Origin: Pontibacter actiniarum
Lineage (GTDB): Bacteria; Bacteroidota; Bacteroidia; Cytophagales; Hymenobacteraceae
DNA: 64,000 nucleotides
Reading direction: 5' to 3'
Assembly (NCBI RefSeq): GCF_003585765.1
Contig: NZ_CP021235.1
Coordinates: 1,302,001 to 1,366,000, forward strand
Every line of letters begins with the position of its first letter. Within the stretch, counting starts at the first letter, position 1. The position numbers and the translations under genes are program-made. Below the pieces are notes generated by a model, which ran no database searches, was not told the origin of the DNA, and saw nothing but the letters and a program-made list of their open reading frames with translations. This document shows, piece by piece, positions 1-8,294 of this stretch.

Positions 1-123
1 ATTCAGGAGTGGATCGGCATGATCGGCATCGACCACATCGAGGGGTCCTACTTTAACGTGATGGGGCTGCCGGTGCAAAAGCTGTACCTCAAGCTGGTAG
101 AGTTGGGTATACTTTCACTTTAA
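1..123 (+). CDS. maf: Maf-family nucleotide pyrophosphatase, C-terminal end (partial)
   Basis: Only the last 40 codons are present; the gene begins before the window. The reading frame is open from base 1 and ends in TAA at 121-123. The residues GIDHIEGSYFNVMGLPV match the conserved C-terminal block of Maf/YhdE proteins, where a G-x-Y-x-N-V-x-G-L-P segment closes the nucleotide pocket. The family hydrolyses dTTP/UTP or modified nucleotides to monophosphates in the cytosol. Which substrate subgroup this belongs to cannot be read from the tail. The stop is preceded by a TATACTT word, a heptamer that recurs across the window. Confidence 0.75.
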   Translation: MQEWIGMIGIDHIEGSYFNVMGLPVQKLYLKLVELGILSL

Positions 124-232
124 CCGGTTGCCTCTGTGCCTTACAAAAGAAGTGCTTTGTGTGGTGCTGTGGAGGCTTTTCCTATACTTGCGGCACATTC
201 ATGCACAGGGAATATAACCGAAAAAGTTGCAC

Positions 233-754
233 ATGCTGGAGCAACAGGACAAGGATGTGGTTGGCTTAGCGCTTAACACGCCAAAAGAAGTTGAACTTGA
301 TGAAGGAGAGCTTCTAAAAGTAGCTGAAGAAAAACGGCATAGTGCCAAAGGCTGGTGGATACTGTTTACACTTTATTCCGCTGTTTGGCTGCTGTACCCT
401 TTTATCGGGCCAAAGGGTGGACCTGCCCCAATACGCCGCATGGCTTATGCTGAAGCATTAGTAGCGTTTATTTGGCCTCATCTGATTTTATCAGCTGTTA
501 CGTACTACTGCCTCATCATCAGGATGAACGCTGACGTGAGAAGCCGAAGCAAACAGGTATTGAAGACAACTATCACGAAAGTGTCAAAAGGTAGCTCAAA
601 GAACAAAATCACGCTTTATACTTCAAACAGAAAACCTGAGCATTTTACGGTCAATACTTCTGGGAGTGAAATTGATACCAGCAAACCTATTATCCTTCAT
701 TACCTGAAGAGGACTAAAACCATACTGCGTTACTCTCAGCCCATGTGCCTTTAA
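233..754 (+). CDS. Hypothetical small membrane protein
   Basis: I do not recognise this family. The 173-residue product has a charged N-terminus, a hydrophobic stretch at about residues 43-60 (WWILFTLYSAVWLLYPFI) and a second one at about 80-100, then a basic, soluble C-terminal part of about 70 residues. Two membrane segments with both ends in the cytoplasm is the simplest topology (inference). I place the start at ATG 233; an in-frame TTG two codons earlier, at 227, is possible. It stands alone between maf and the rRNA methyltransferase. Codon use is more AT-rich than its neighbours, which could mean recent acquisition or weak expression. Confidence 0.55.
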   Translation: MLEQQDKDVVGLALNTPKEVELDEGELLKVAEEKRHSAKGWWILFTLYSAVWLLYPFIGPKGGPAPIRRMAYAEALVAFIWPHLILSAVTYYCLIIRMNADVRSRSKQVLKTTITKVSKGSSKNKITLYTSNRKPEHFTVNTSGSEIDTSKPIILHYLKRTKTILRYSQPMCL

Positions 755-923
755 TGGGTACACCTGTCATCACGGCAGCGGCTTCACCAAAAGCTACTCA
801 TCCGCATGAAAATACCCCAGCGGCATGCCCACCTTGTACGCTAACGGAACAAAATAACTAACTTGCAGCCTTTGCTGTGAAGAAGTTCACGAGCAGATCG
901 AATAAAAAGCAGATTTACAAAAG

Positions 924-2108
924 ATGTCACTTACCAAATTATACTTAGCGCCAGGCAAGGAGCACTCGCTGAAGCGCCAGCACCCATGGGTGTTTTCCGG
1001 GGCGATCAGAAAAGCAGACGGAGAGCTGGCAGAAGGCGACGTAGTAGAGGTCTACTCCAGCAAGCGCGAATTCTTAGGCATGGGCCACTACGCGCCGGGC
1101 TCTATTGCCGTACGCATTTTCTCGTTTGAGCAAGCCGAGCCGGATTACGCTTTCTGGAAGCAGAAAGTGCAGAAGGCCTATGACTACCGTCAGCGCCTCG
1201 GCCTGGTAAATAACCCCAATACCGACGTGTACCGGCTGGTATATGCCGAGGGAGACGGTGTGCCCGGCCTGATCGTGGACTTTTATAAAGACACGGCTGT
1301 GGTGCAGACGCACACCGTAGGCATGTACAGCGTGCGCGGGCATGTGTCGCAGGCCCTGCAGGAGATCTATGGCGACAGGCTGCGGGCCGTGTACGATAAG
1401 AGTGCGGAGTCGCTGCCGCCAAAGGCACCGGTCGAAGCGCAGAACGGCTACCTCTATGGCCAGTCAGAGGGCGGCGTTGTGGTGACGGAAAACGGTAACC
1501 GCTTTTACATCGATTGGGAAACAGGGCAGAAAACCGGCTTCTTTATCGACCAGCGCGAAAACCGCGACCTGCTGGCGCGCTACGTGCAGGGCAAGGCCGT
1601 GCTGAACACCTTCTGCTATACCGGAGGGTTCTCGGTATACGCCCTGAACGCCGGGGCCAAAGAGGTGCATTCGGTGGATGTGTCTAAGAAAGCCATTGAG
1701 CTGACAGTGAAGAACGGGGAGCTGAGCCAGGCGCCGGAAAAGCACGAGGCGTATGCTGTAGACACCTTTGAGTTTCTGAAGGGCAAGGAAGACATGTACG
1801 ATGTGATCGTGCTGGACCCTCCTGCCTTTGCCAAAAGCCAGAAAGTGCGCCACAATGCCTTAATGGGTTACAAGCGCTTAAATGCCGAGGCGATGAAAAA
1901 GATAAAGCCGGGCGGTATACTGTTTACCTTCTCCTGCTCCCAGGTGGTAGACAAATACCTGTTTAACAACACCATCATGGCGGCAGCCATCGAGGCGGGG
2001 CGCAATATCAAGATCATGCACCACCTCTCACAGCCAGCAGACCACCCTATCTCTATTTTCCATCCGGAAGGTGAGTACCTGAAAGGGCTTGTGCTGTTTG
2101 TGGAGTAG
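924..2108 (+). CDS. rlmI: 23S rRNA (cytosine-C5)-methyltransferase, RlmI-like
   Basis: A SAM-dependent methyltransferase of the RlmI/YccW type, which methylates C1962 of 23S rRNA in E. coli. At 394 residues it is close to the 396 of E. coli RlmI. An N-terminal PUA domain (about 1-85, with the HPWVFSGAI segment) is followed by a linker and a Rossmann methyltransferase fold. The SAM loop is near residue 225 (LNTFCYTGGFSVYAL). The DPPAF motif IV is near residue 298, and a downstream FSCSQ segment supplies the usual C-terminal cysteine. It is monocistronic and ends at a strong terminator. Family assignment is secure; the exact rRNA position is inferred. Confidence 0.9.
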   Translation: MSLTKLYLAPGKEHSLKRQHPWVFSGAIRKADGELAEGDVVEVYSSKREFLGMGHYAPGSIAVRIFSFEQAEPDYAFWKQKVQKAYDYRQRLGLVNNPNTDVYRLVYAEGDGVPGLIVDFYKDTAVVQTHTVGMYSVRGHVSQALQEIYGDRLRAVYDKSAESLPPKAPVEAQNGYLYGQSEGGVVVTENGNRFYIDWETGQKTGFFIDQRENRDLLARYVQGKAVLNTFCYTGGFSVYALNAGAKEVHSVDVSKKAIELTVKNGELSQAPEKHEAYAVDTFEFLKGKEDMYDVIVLDPPAFAKSQKVRHNALMGYKRLNAEAMKKIKPGGILFTFSCSQVVDKYLFNNTIMAAAIEAGRNIKIMHHLSQPADHPISIFHPEGEYLKGLVLFVE

Positions 2109-2130
2109 GCATTACGGATACCGTAAAACC

Positions 2131-2168
2131 AAAAGCCGAAGCTATCATGTATAGCTTCGGCTTTTTTT
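2131..2168 (+). terminator. Intrinsic terminator between rlmI and rsmF-like gene
   Basis: Perfect 15-bp inverted repeat, arms 2131-2145 and 2151-2165, 5-nt loop CATGT, followed by a T tract on the plus strand and preceded by an A tract. It can therefore end transcription from both converging genes. Confidence 0.85.
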
Positions 2169-2254
2169 AAGCGCAGCGCGTACAGCGCTTAACTAGCTTT
2201 GGGGATATTTCGGCGTCCGTGTTGCCGCTGCCCGGTGGCTCCTGGAGCTGTGCC

Positions 2255-3655
2255 TTAGGATGCCAAGACAGTTGTTTCCGGCAGTTCCTGCGGTAGGTCC
2301 ATCCGGATGCGCCACTCTTTCGGGTAATAGTTATTGACGCGGCTGCCTATTTGTTTGGCCCAACCCAGTGGCAAGCCCTTGTACTGCAGCAGCAGCCAGT
2401 CGTTACCGTTGGTGCCCAGGCTAATGTCTTCTTTGCGAAGGTAGCGCAAGGCCTGCTCCAGGTCTAGCTCCGCTACCTGAAACGCTGCCTTGTTCAGCTG
2501 CTGCGAGAGCGCCAGCCCCTGTAGCGGCTTGAGTTTTTTACCTTTAACCTCTGCCAGCTCGGTGCCCGCATACACCACGTAGAGGTGCTGGTATACTTCA
2601 TCGGCAGCTTCGAAAAGGTATGCCGGCAGTGCCGTGATCACTTCCCCGTACTGCAGGAACGTGTAGTGCTCCGGCTCCAGCAGCCAGTTCTCCACCAGTG
2701 CCTTTTCTTTCTTGCCAGCCGGCGTGAGTTTATACTTCTTCTTTTTGCTTTTGCCGTGGCTGATGGCAGCCTCCTCTCCCGCCTTGCGTACCACCGCCAT
2801 AAAAAAGCCTTCGCCCTGTACGCGGTGCGGGTAGAAACGATAGCCTTCCACGCCTCCCAACTGCGTTGGCACCACGCCCCATTCGGGCTGTAACTCAAGT
2901 CTTATACTTTCCACCCCTTCCTGCTCCGAAAGCCAGGCAACGTTTTCCTCGTTTTCCTGCTCATTCCAGGTGCAGGTGCTGTAAACCAGCAGCCCGCCCG
3001 GCTTCAGGGCGTCCCACACATCCATCAGGATGCGTTGCTGGCGCTGGGCGCAGAGCTTCACGTTCTCCTCTGACCACTCCTGCACGGCCTGCGGGTCTTT
3101 GCGGAACATGCCCTCACCGCTACAGGGGGCATCCACTACCATCACATCAAAGAAGTCGGGTAACCGGCCAAAGTCGCGTGGGTCGTTACTGGTGACGAGC
3201 ACATTGCCGCTGCCCCACTTGGCCACGTTCTCCGCCAGGATAGATGCCCGGCTGCGAATAACCTCGTTGGATACCAGCAGACTGTCTTCTGAGATTAAGC
3301 TGGCCAGGTGCGTCGATTTACCGCCGGGAGCGCCACAGAGGTCCAGCACCTGCAGCGGCTGCTCCAGGTTTACCGCCTGCCGCAGGGCCTGCTCCACAAA
3401 CATGGAGCTTGCCTCCTGCACATAGTACGCGCCCGCATGAATGGCGGGGTCCAGGGTGAAGGATGGCCGCACAGGCAGGTAACGGCCCGCTGCGGCCCAG
3501 GGCACAGCGGCCAGCCCGGCCGCCGCCGTTGCCTTGGCTTTGTTAACCCGGATGCTGACCGGAGGGGTCTGCTGCAGGGCGTTCAGAAACTGCTGGTACT
3601 CTTGCAGCCCAAGCAGGCGCTGCATGCGTTCGGTGAAAGAAACAGGGAGTTGCAT
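2255..3655 (-). CDS. rsmF: 16S rRNA (cytosine-C5)-methyltransferase, RsmF/NOL1-NOP2-sun family
   Basis: A 466-residue m5C rRNA methyltransferase. The N-terminal part (about 1-85) is the RNA-binding lead of the NOL1/NOP2/sun family. The SAM loop GAPGGKSTH is near residue 108. The two family cysteines are visible: PCSGEGMF near 176 (motif IV, resolves the covalent adduct) and YSTCTWN near 226 (motif VI, catalytic nucleophile). The C-terminal 180 residues resemble the RsmF/YebU extension with a PUA-like end, and a lysine-rich linker lies around 300-315. Assignment to RsmF rather than RsmB rests on this C-terminal extension. It is transcribed in the same direction as the mutT-like gene, 48 bp downstream of it. 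Confidence 0.85.
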   Translation of the reverse strand: MQLPVSFTERMQRLLGLQEYQQFLNALQQTPPVSIRVNKAKATAAAGLAAVPWAAAGRYLPVRPSFTLDPAIHAGAYYVQEASSMFVEQALRQAVNLEQPLQVLDLCGAPGGKSTHLASLISEDSLLVSNEVIRSRASILAENVAKWGSGNVLVTSNDPRDFGRLPDFFDVMVVDAPCSGEGMFRKDPQAVQEWSEENVKLCAQRQQRILMDVWDALKPGGLLVYSTCTWNEQENEENVAWLSEQEGVESIRLELQPEWGVVPTQLGGVEGYRFYPHRVQGEGFFMAVVRKAGEEAAISHGKSKKKKYKLTPAGKKEKALVENWLLEPEHYTFLQYGEVITALPAYLFEAADEVYQHLYVVYAGTELAEVKGKKLKPLQGLALSQQLNKAAFQVAELDLEQALRYLRKEDISLGTNGNDWLLLQYKGLPLGWAKQIGSRVNNYYPKEWRIRMDLPQELPETTVLAS

Positions 3656-3703
3656 GCCGTAAAGGTACGGCTAAAAAGCAGGTTCTGAAAGTGCGCCGCC
3701 GGC

Positions 3704-4093
3704 TTAGCCCCTTTTCAGGGCGAGGTACTCCTGCACAATGGGCAGGTCGGCTGGGCACCAGGCATAGTTGGGCAGCTCGTCCTGTTTGGCCCATTGGTAG
3801 GCCCGGTGCTCGATCAGTTGTATGGCGCCGCCGTGGTACATGCAAATGTAAGGTATCAGCTCAATGGTGCGGTCTGGGGAGTGGTGTACGACGGGAGATA
3901 AGCGCAGGACCGGCTCAACGGAAAGGGTAAGCTCCTCCCGCAGTTCTCGCACCAGGCACTCCTGCTCCGATTCCCCGGCCTCCAGCTTGCCGCCCGGAAA
4001 CTCCCACAGCAGCGGCTCCCGCATGTTTTCACTGCGTTGCGTAACCAACACCCGCCCGTGCTGCTCCAGTAAGGCACATATTACTTTCATCAC
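3704..4093 (-). CDS. mutT: Nudix hydrolase, MutT-like (d)NTP pyrophosphatase
   Basis: A 129-residue protein of typical MutT size. The full Nudix box is present at about residues 35-57: G35-x5-E41-x7-R49-E50-L-x-E53-E54. MutT members clear 8-oxo-dGTP and similar damaged nucleotides in the cytosol; CTP-pyrophosphohydrolase (NudG-like) activity is an alternative. The N-terminus reads MMKVICALLEQHGRVLVTQR, a normal beta-strand start, and the first ATG is used. It precedes the rsmF-like gene on the same strand with 48 bp between them, so the two may be co-transcribed. Upstream it is separated from the acyltransferase gene by a 93-bp gap holding an inverted TATACTT pair. Confidence 0.85.
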   Translation of the reverse strand: MMKVICALLEQHGRVLVTQRSENMREPLLWEFPGGKLEAGESEQECLVRELREELTLSVEPVLRLSPVVHHSPDRTIELIPYICMYHGGAIQLIEHRAYQWAKQDELPNYAWCPADLPIVQEYLALKRG

Positions 4094-4120
4094 CTTTTTT
4101 TAAGGTTGTATTTCTAAAGA

Positions 4121-4149
4121 TATACTTTTCAGAATAGAATCCAAGTATA
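4121..4149. repeat. Inverted TATACTT ... AAGTATA pair
   Basis: Two copies of the heptamer that recurs across the window face each other here: TATACTT at 4121-4127 and AAGTATA at 4143-4149, with a 15-nt spacer. It lies in the gap downstream of the acyltransferase gene. It could form a weak stem but has no T tract. Confidence 0.5.
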
Positions 4150-4186
4150 AACTGGTTTTGCCGCGTTGCCTATCGTAGCCTCCGGC

Positions 4187-5167
4187 TTATGCCTGCAGCC
4201 GTTTCTCCACCTGATAGAAGGTATACCCGAGCACGAGGCAGGTAAGCAGGTTTAACAACAGCGGCGACTGCTTATCTGCCAAACCGAAGTACACGACCTG
4301 CACCAGGAAGATGTGGTAGGAAGCTTTCCCCAGTGCTGCGAGAAACCGCAGGGCAAGAGCCGTGGAGGATGCGGGAAGCAGGCGGAGAGCCAGCCACACC
4401 AGGAGCGCTGCATACCCAAAGGTCAGTAACTGCTGCGGCTGCCAGGCCTGGCGCAAAAAAGGCAGCTCCACCTGCTGATAGGTAAATAGCCACAGGAAAA
4501 AAGCCGATACGGCACCCAGGGCTGCCAAAAGCACGGTGTACCGCCATCGGAAAGGCCGCTGTGCCAATTGTGCCAGCCACAGGCCGTAGGCAATAGCGGT
4601 AAAGTACCTCGGGAAGGCTGCATCGTAGAGGTAATCGTTCTGGTCGAAGTAAGCGAAATGTGCCGCCCAAACCTGGAAAAGCACTTCCAGCAGCACCAGC
4701 ACAAGGGTGGTAAGGATTGGCCTCCGGCTGGAGGCATACCCGATCAGGGGAAGCAGCACGATGGACTGCAGCAGCAGCGTGATGAAGTAGTTGCCTTTGC
4801 CGGTAACCGGGAGCACGCCTACCGCAGTGTACCAGCTGAACGCCAGTACGTCTGCGCCCGTCGCCCATTGCCACAAAACGCCCAGAGGCACAGACAGCAG
4901 AAAGACGATGAAAAACGGGGTAAGGATACGGACTGCTTTTTTCGAGAAGTACTGCCGGGTGTAGAGCTGCTTCAGCTGCTGCGTTCTTCCGTGCACCGAC
5001 AGGCCCAGGTTCAGCCCCATCACCACCATAAAGAGCGGCACCGCCTGCCAGATGTGGTACACGGCATAGCTGTGCAGTAAACTGGCGCGGCTAAGTGAGT
5101 GCAGCAGCAGCACCGCCACAATGGCGAGCCCTTTCACGACATCTATCTGCTGGAAATGCTGCTTCAT
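4187..5167 (-). CDS. Acyltransferase 3 family membrane protein
   Basis: A 326-residue multi-pass inner-membrane protein of the acyltransferase 3 family (OafA/NodX type), which transfers acetyl or other acyl groups to surface sugars. The family N-terminus is visible: D9-V-V-K-G-L-A, then a hydrophobic segment with H23, the usual catalytic-region histidine in TM1. About ten hydrophobic helices follow. There is no C-terminal SGNH domain, so it is the short, membrane-only type. No glycan synthesis genes lie nearby, so the substrate is unknown. It is divergent from the membrane protein at 5321. Confidence 0.8.
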   Translation of the reverse strand: MKQHFQQIDVVKGLAIVAVLLLHSLSRASLLHSYAVYHIWQAVPLFMVVMGLNLGLSVHGRTQQLKQLYTRQYFSKKAVRILTPFFIVFLLSVPLGVLWQWATGADVLAFSWYTAVGVLPVTGKGNYFITLLLQSIVLLPLIGYASSRRPILTTLVLVLLEVLFQVWAAHFAYFDQNDYLYDAAFPRYFTAIAYGLWLAQLAQRPFRWRYTVLLAALGAVSAFFLWLFTYQQVELPFLRQAWQPQQLLTFGYAALLVWLALRLLPASSTALALRFLAALGKASYHIFLVQVVYFGLADKQSPLLLNLLTCLVLGYTFYQVEKRLQA

Positions 5168-5320
5168 GTAACGGTAGGCAACGGTAAGTAACAGGTTTTA
5201 TACTTGCTAAAGCAGCACGAAGGGCAAAAGTAGAGCCTTTAGCCCGTAGTTGCAATAGCACAATTTTACCTTCTTTTGGGCTACTCTAAACCCTGATGCC
5301 CCCAATTAAAGTATAATCCT

Positions 5321-5851
5321 ATGTACAAGAAGGCGAACAACAGGATGCAGTTTAGTTTGAACTATAGATTTTTACTTACGGTGGCGGGAGTGCTGGCGCT
5401 GTTTTCGGGCGTTATAAGTGTAGCCCTGGTACTGGTGATATGGCCCTCCGGCGTGTATGTGCCGCTGTGGGGGCAGCAAAGTATAGCCACGCACTTGGTG
5501 GCCTACAGCGCCGTGTTTGGTTTTGTACTTGGCTGGGTGGCAACCAAGTCAACGCGCCGGGCCCTGCAACACAGCAGGGTGCTGCCGCTGCACTGGCACC
5601 TCAAAAGCCAGACGCTGATAGACAGGCTGCCCGCAGGGGCCTTTAACCGTGCTTTCATACTGTCCCTGTTGGGGCTGACCATTTCGTTGATAATGCTGCT
5701 TATCCTGAACGTGCAGCAACTCCACCTCCTGCCACGCACGGACTACCTGGTTCTGTCCACGGTTTACGCGATGCTGCTTGCCGTGGCCATCACTACCATG
5801 TCCGTGTACCGCGCACTCGGCGACTCGTTCCTGCACCACTCCAAAGTATAA
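5321..5851 (+). CDS. Hypothetical four-helix membrane protein
   Basis: Not a family I recognise. The 176-residue product has a short basic N-terminus and four hydrophobic segments at about residues 16-40, 55-72, 107-130 and 140-160, with a basic loop (WVATKSTRRALQHSR) between the second and third. Inner-membrane location with both ends inside is likely. The last codons and the stop (AAA GTA TAA, 5846-5851) are built into the left arm of a 26-bp perfect inverted repeat shared with the convergent gpsA. It could be structural or a small transport protein; no functional residue stands out. Confidence 0.6.
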   Translation: MYKKANNRMQFSLNYRFLLTVAGVLALFSGVISVALVLVIWPSGVYVPLWGQQSIATHLVAYSAVFGFVLGWVATKSTRRALQHSRVLPLHWHLKSQTLIDRLPAGAFNRAFILSLLGLTISLIMLLILNVQQLHLLPRTDYLVLSTVYAMLLAVAITTMSVYRALGDSFLHHSKV

Positions 5852-5894
5852 AAGCACATCTTTACAGGTGTGCTTTTATACTTTGGAGTGGTGC
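5833..5894. terminator. 26-bp perfect inverted repeat, likely bidirectional terminator
   Basis: Arms 5833-5858 and 5869-5894 are perfectly complementary, with a 10-nt loop. The left arm overlaps the 3' end of the upstream coding region, including its stop codon. Each arm carries one AAGTATA/TATACTT heptamer in opposite orientation. It lies between converging genes. The T run is interrupted (CTTTTATACTT), so termination efficiency is uncertain. Confidence 0.65.
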
Positions 5895-5905
5895 TGTGTG
5901 TCAGC

Positions 5906-6895
5906 TTACCGGAACTTGTCTTTCAGGATTTCGAACTCCACGGCCGGGGCAATGCGCTCATAAAGTATGTGGTATACGGCATCGGTGATGGGCATCGCTA
6001 CCTGCAGCTTTTTGTTGAGCTCGTAGATGCTCTGCACCGCATAGTACCCTTCTGCCACCATGTTCATTTCCACCTGCGCCGATTTTACGGTATAGCCTCG
6101 CCCGATCATGTTACCGAAGGTGCGGTTGCGGCTAAACTGAGAGTAGGCCGTCACTAGCAGGTCGCCAAGGTAGGCGGAGCCGCTCAGGTCGCGGTGGATC
6201 GGCATGATGGAGTCCAGGAAGCGCTCGATCTCGAACATGGCATTGGAAACAAGAACCGCCTGAAAGTTATCCCCGAAGTTCAGGCCGCGGGCAATGCCGC
6301 AGGCCAGGGCAATCACGTTCTTCATCACGGCGCAGTACTCAATGCCGTCGAGGTCGTCGAGCGGGTTGGCTTTCACGTAGCGGTTGCGCAGCAGGGCGCA
6401 GAAGCGCTCGGCCGTCGTCATGTCGTGGGAGCCGATGGTCAGGTACGACTGCTTCTCCAGCGCCACTTCTTCGGCATGGCAGGGCCCGGCTATTACCAGC
6501 TGGTGCGAGTTCGGCACCGCATAGGCCCGCTCCATGTACTCCGTGATCAGGATGTTTTCCCTCGGGATCATGCCCTTAATGGCCGAAACAATCACCTTGC
6601 CGGCAAAGGCGTCTGCCGGTAAATCGGCAAGTGCCAGCTGCACGAATGCTGCTGGCACTGCCAAGATCACCCAGTCCGAGGAGGCCACAACGGCCTGTAT
6701 GTCCGTGGACGGTTTTACGTAGTTCAGGTCAAACGACACCTGGCTGAGATAGCGCGGGTTGTGCCTGTAATTTATCAGGTGCTGCACATCGTCTGCGTTG
6801 CGCATCCACCAGTTAATCTGTGATTTGTTTTCGGAAAGGATCTTGACTAGGGCTGTGGCCCAGCTTCCTCCTCCAATTACTGCTACTTTTTCCAA
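5906..6895 (-). CDS. gpsA: NAD(P)-dependent glycerol-3-phosphate dehydrogenase
   Basis: GpsA reduces dihydroxyacetone phosphate to sn-glycerol-3-phosphate, the backbone for membrane phospholipids, in the cytosol. The 329-residue length is typical. The dinucleotide loop GGGSWA lies at about residues 8-13. The AIKGM segment near 107, GPCHAEEV near 140 and the catalytic-lysine block VMKNVIALACGI near 190 all match the family. It starts 5 bp after the stop of the HlyD-type adaptor, so it is probably the last gene of the tolC-adaptor-gpsA transcript. Its role there is housekeeping rather than efflux. Confidence 0.92.
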   Translation of the reverse strand: MEKVAVIGGGSWATALVKILSENKSQINWWMRNADDVQHLINYRHNPRYLSQVSFDLNYVKPSTDIQAVVASSDWVILAVPAAFVQLALADLPADAFAGKVIVSAIKGMIPRENILITEYMERAYAVPNSHQLVIAGPCHAEEVALEKQSYLTIGSHDMTTAERFCALLRNRYVKANPLDDLDGIEYCAVMKNVIALACGIARGLNFGDNFQAVLVSNAMFEIERFLDSIMPIHRDLSGSAYLGDLLVTAYSQFSRNRTFGNMIGRGYTVKSAQVEMNMVAEGYYAVQSIYELNKKLQVAMPITDAVYHILYERIAPAVEFEILKDKFR

Positions 6896-6900
6896 TCTTG

Positions 6901-8289
6901 TTAATCTTCGTTAGTCTCTGCGGCAATCGCCTGCTTGTTTAGCGACTGCTCATCCTTCACCGCTACTTTGGCGCCGTCTTTCAATGTCTTGGACACCGCT
7001 CTGAACGGCCCGGCAACTACTTTCTGCCCAGGCTTCAGTCCGCTGATGATCTCAATGTGCTCAAAGTCGCTGATGCCTGTTTTTACCTTGGCCGTCTGCA
7101 CGGTGTTGCTTGCCTCGTCATACACAAACACCACTTCCTCAACCTGTGCTGGTGCCGCTGGCTTTGCCTGCTGCTGGTCCTGCGGAGCTTCTTCCTCGTT
7201 CTCGCCTGGCTCCTCAGCGTCCGGCATATCCGTAGAGCGGGTGGTTACCGCCGACAAAGGTACAGATAATACATTTGATTTCTTGTCTGTGATGATGTCT
7301 ACGGAGGCGGTCATGCCCGGGCGGAACGGCCGCGAGATGTTTTTACGCAAGTGGTCGTAAGACTGGTTCAGCAGGCGGATGCGTACCTCGAACTCGGTCA
7401 CGGCTTCCAGCGTGGTGGCGTCTTTGGCTGTGTTGGCGATGGAGGTGACCACGCCTTTGAACTTTTCGTCGCGGCTGGTGTAGGAGTCAACCTCCACGAT
7501 AACGGAGTCGCCCAGGGCCACGCGGATGATGTCGTTCTCGTTCACGTTAACGCGCACCTCCATGTTGTTGAGGTTGGCAATACGCATGATCTCTGTGCCG
7601 GCCATCTGCGACGTACCTACCACGCGCTCGCCCTGCTCTACGTTCAGTTTGGATACGGTGCCGCTTACCGGGGCGTAAATAGTGGTTTTGTTGAGGTTCT
7701 CGCGGGCGTCTTTCAGGGAGGCCTGGGCGTTCTGCACGTTAAACTCAGAGGCTCTCACGCTCTGGCGTGCCGACTCTACCTCTTGCTTGGTAGCCAGGTA
7801 GTTTGCCTCGATCTCCTGCCACTCAGACTGAGAGATTACTTTCTGCTCAAACAGGGGCCGGTTGCGTTTGTAGTTCTGCTCCACCTGGGCAAAATTGGCC
7901 TGCGCCTGCGCCAGTCTTGCCTTTGCCTGCGCCAGGTTCGCGCGCATGGTGTTGACAGAGGCTTGCTGCGCATCCACCATAGACTGGTAGTTGTCCGGGC
8001 GAATACGGAGCAGCAGCTGCCCTTTTACAACAGAGTCGCCCTCCTCCACATTCAGCTCAATAATCTCACCGGACACGTCCGGGCTGATCTTTACCTCCGT
8101 CTCCGGCTGCACCTTGCCCGATGCGCTTACCTTCTCAACAATATCGGCGGGCTTGGCCGCTGCGAGTACTACCTCTGTGCCTTCTTCCTGGCCTATCCAG
8201 CCTTGTTTTTTGGCGACGACAATAACGATCAGCAACAGCACCAGTACACCGATCAGGATAGGGATAAGCCTTGATTTTTTCTTAGCCAT
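6901..8289 (-). CDS. Periplasmic adaptor (membrane fusion) protein, HlyD/MacA type
   Basis: A 462-residue adaptor that bridges an inner-membrane pump to a TolC channel. A single membrane anchor (about residues 8-26, rich in I/L/V) is followed by a barrel-lipoyl half (VSASGKVQPETEVKISPDVS). A long alanine/glutamine-rich coiled-coil hairpin covers about 105-205. The returning lipoyl half then precedes the beta-barrel and membrane-proximal domains. A low-complexity insert of Glu, Pro, Gln and Ala lies near 365-390. It sits between tolC and gpsA with 5-bp gaps. No pump permease is adjacent; MacB-like or RND partners must be elsewhere. Confidence 0.85.
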   Translation of the reverse strand: MAKKKSRLIPILIGVLVLLLIVIVVAKKQGWIGQEEGTEVVLAAAKPADIVEKVSASGKVQPETEVKISPDVSGEIIELNVEEGDSVVKGQLLLRIRPDNYQSMVDAQQASVNTMRANLAQAKARLAQAQANFAQVEQNYKRNRPLFEQKVISQSEWQEIEANYLATKQEVESARQSVRASEFNVQNAQASLKDARENLNKTTIYAPVSGTVSKLNVEQGERVVGTSQMAGTEIMRIANLNNMEVRVNVNENDIIRVALGDSVIVEVDSYTSRDEKFKGVVTSIANTAKDATTLEAVTEFEVRIRLLNQSYDHLRKNISRPFRPGMTASVDIITDKKSNVLSVPLSAVTTRSTDMPDAEEPGENEEEAPQDQQQAKPAAPAQVEEVVFVYDEASNTVQTAKVKTGISDFEHIEIISGLKPGQKVVAGPFRAVSKTLKDGAKVAVKDEQSLNKQAIAAETNED

Positions 8290-8294
8290 AGTTT

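Noticed and set aside
7351-8274. Plus-strand open frame of about 307 codons opposite the adaptor protein gene
   Set aside because: Antisense to a coiled-coil coding region with biased codons; Leu/Val/His/Gly-rich, no family features.
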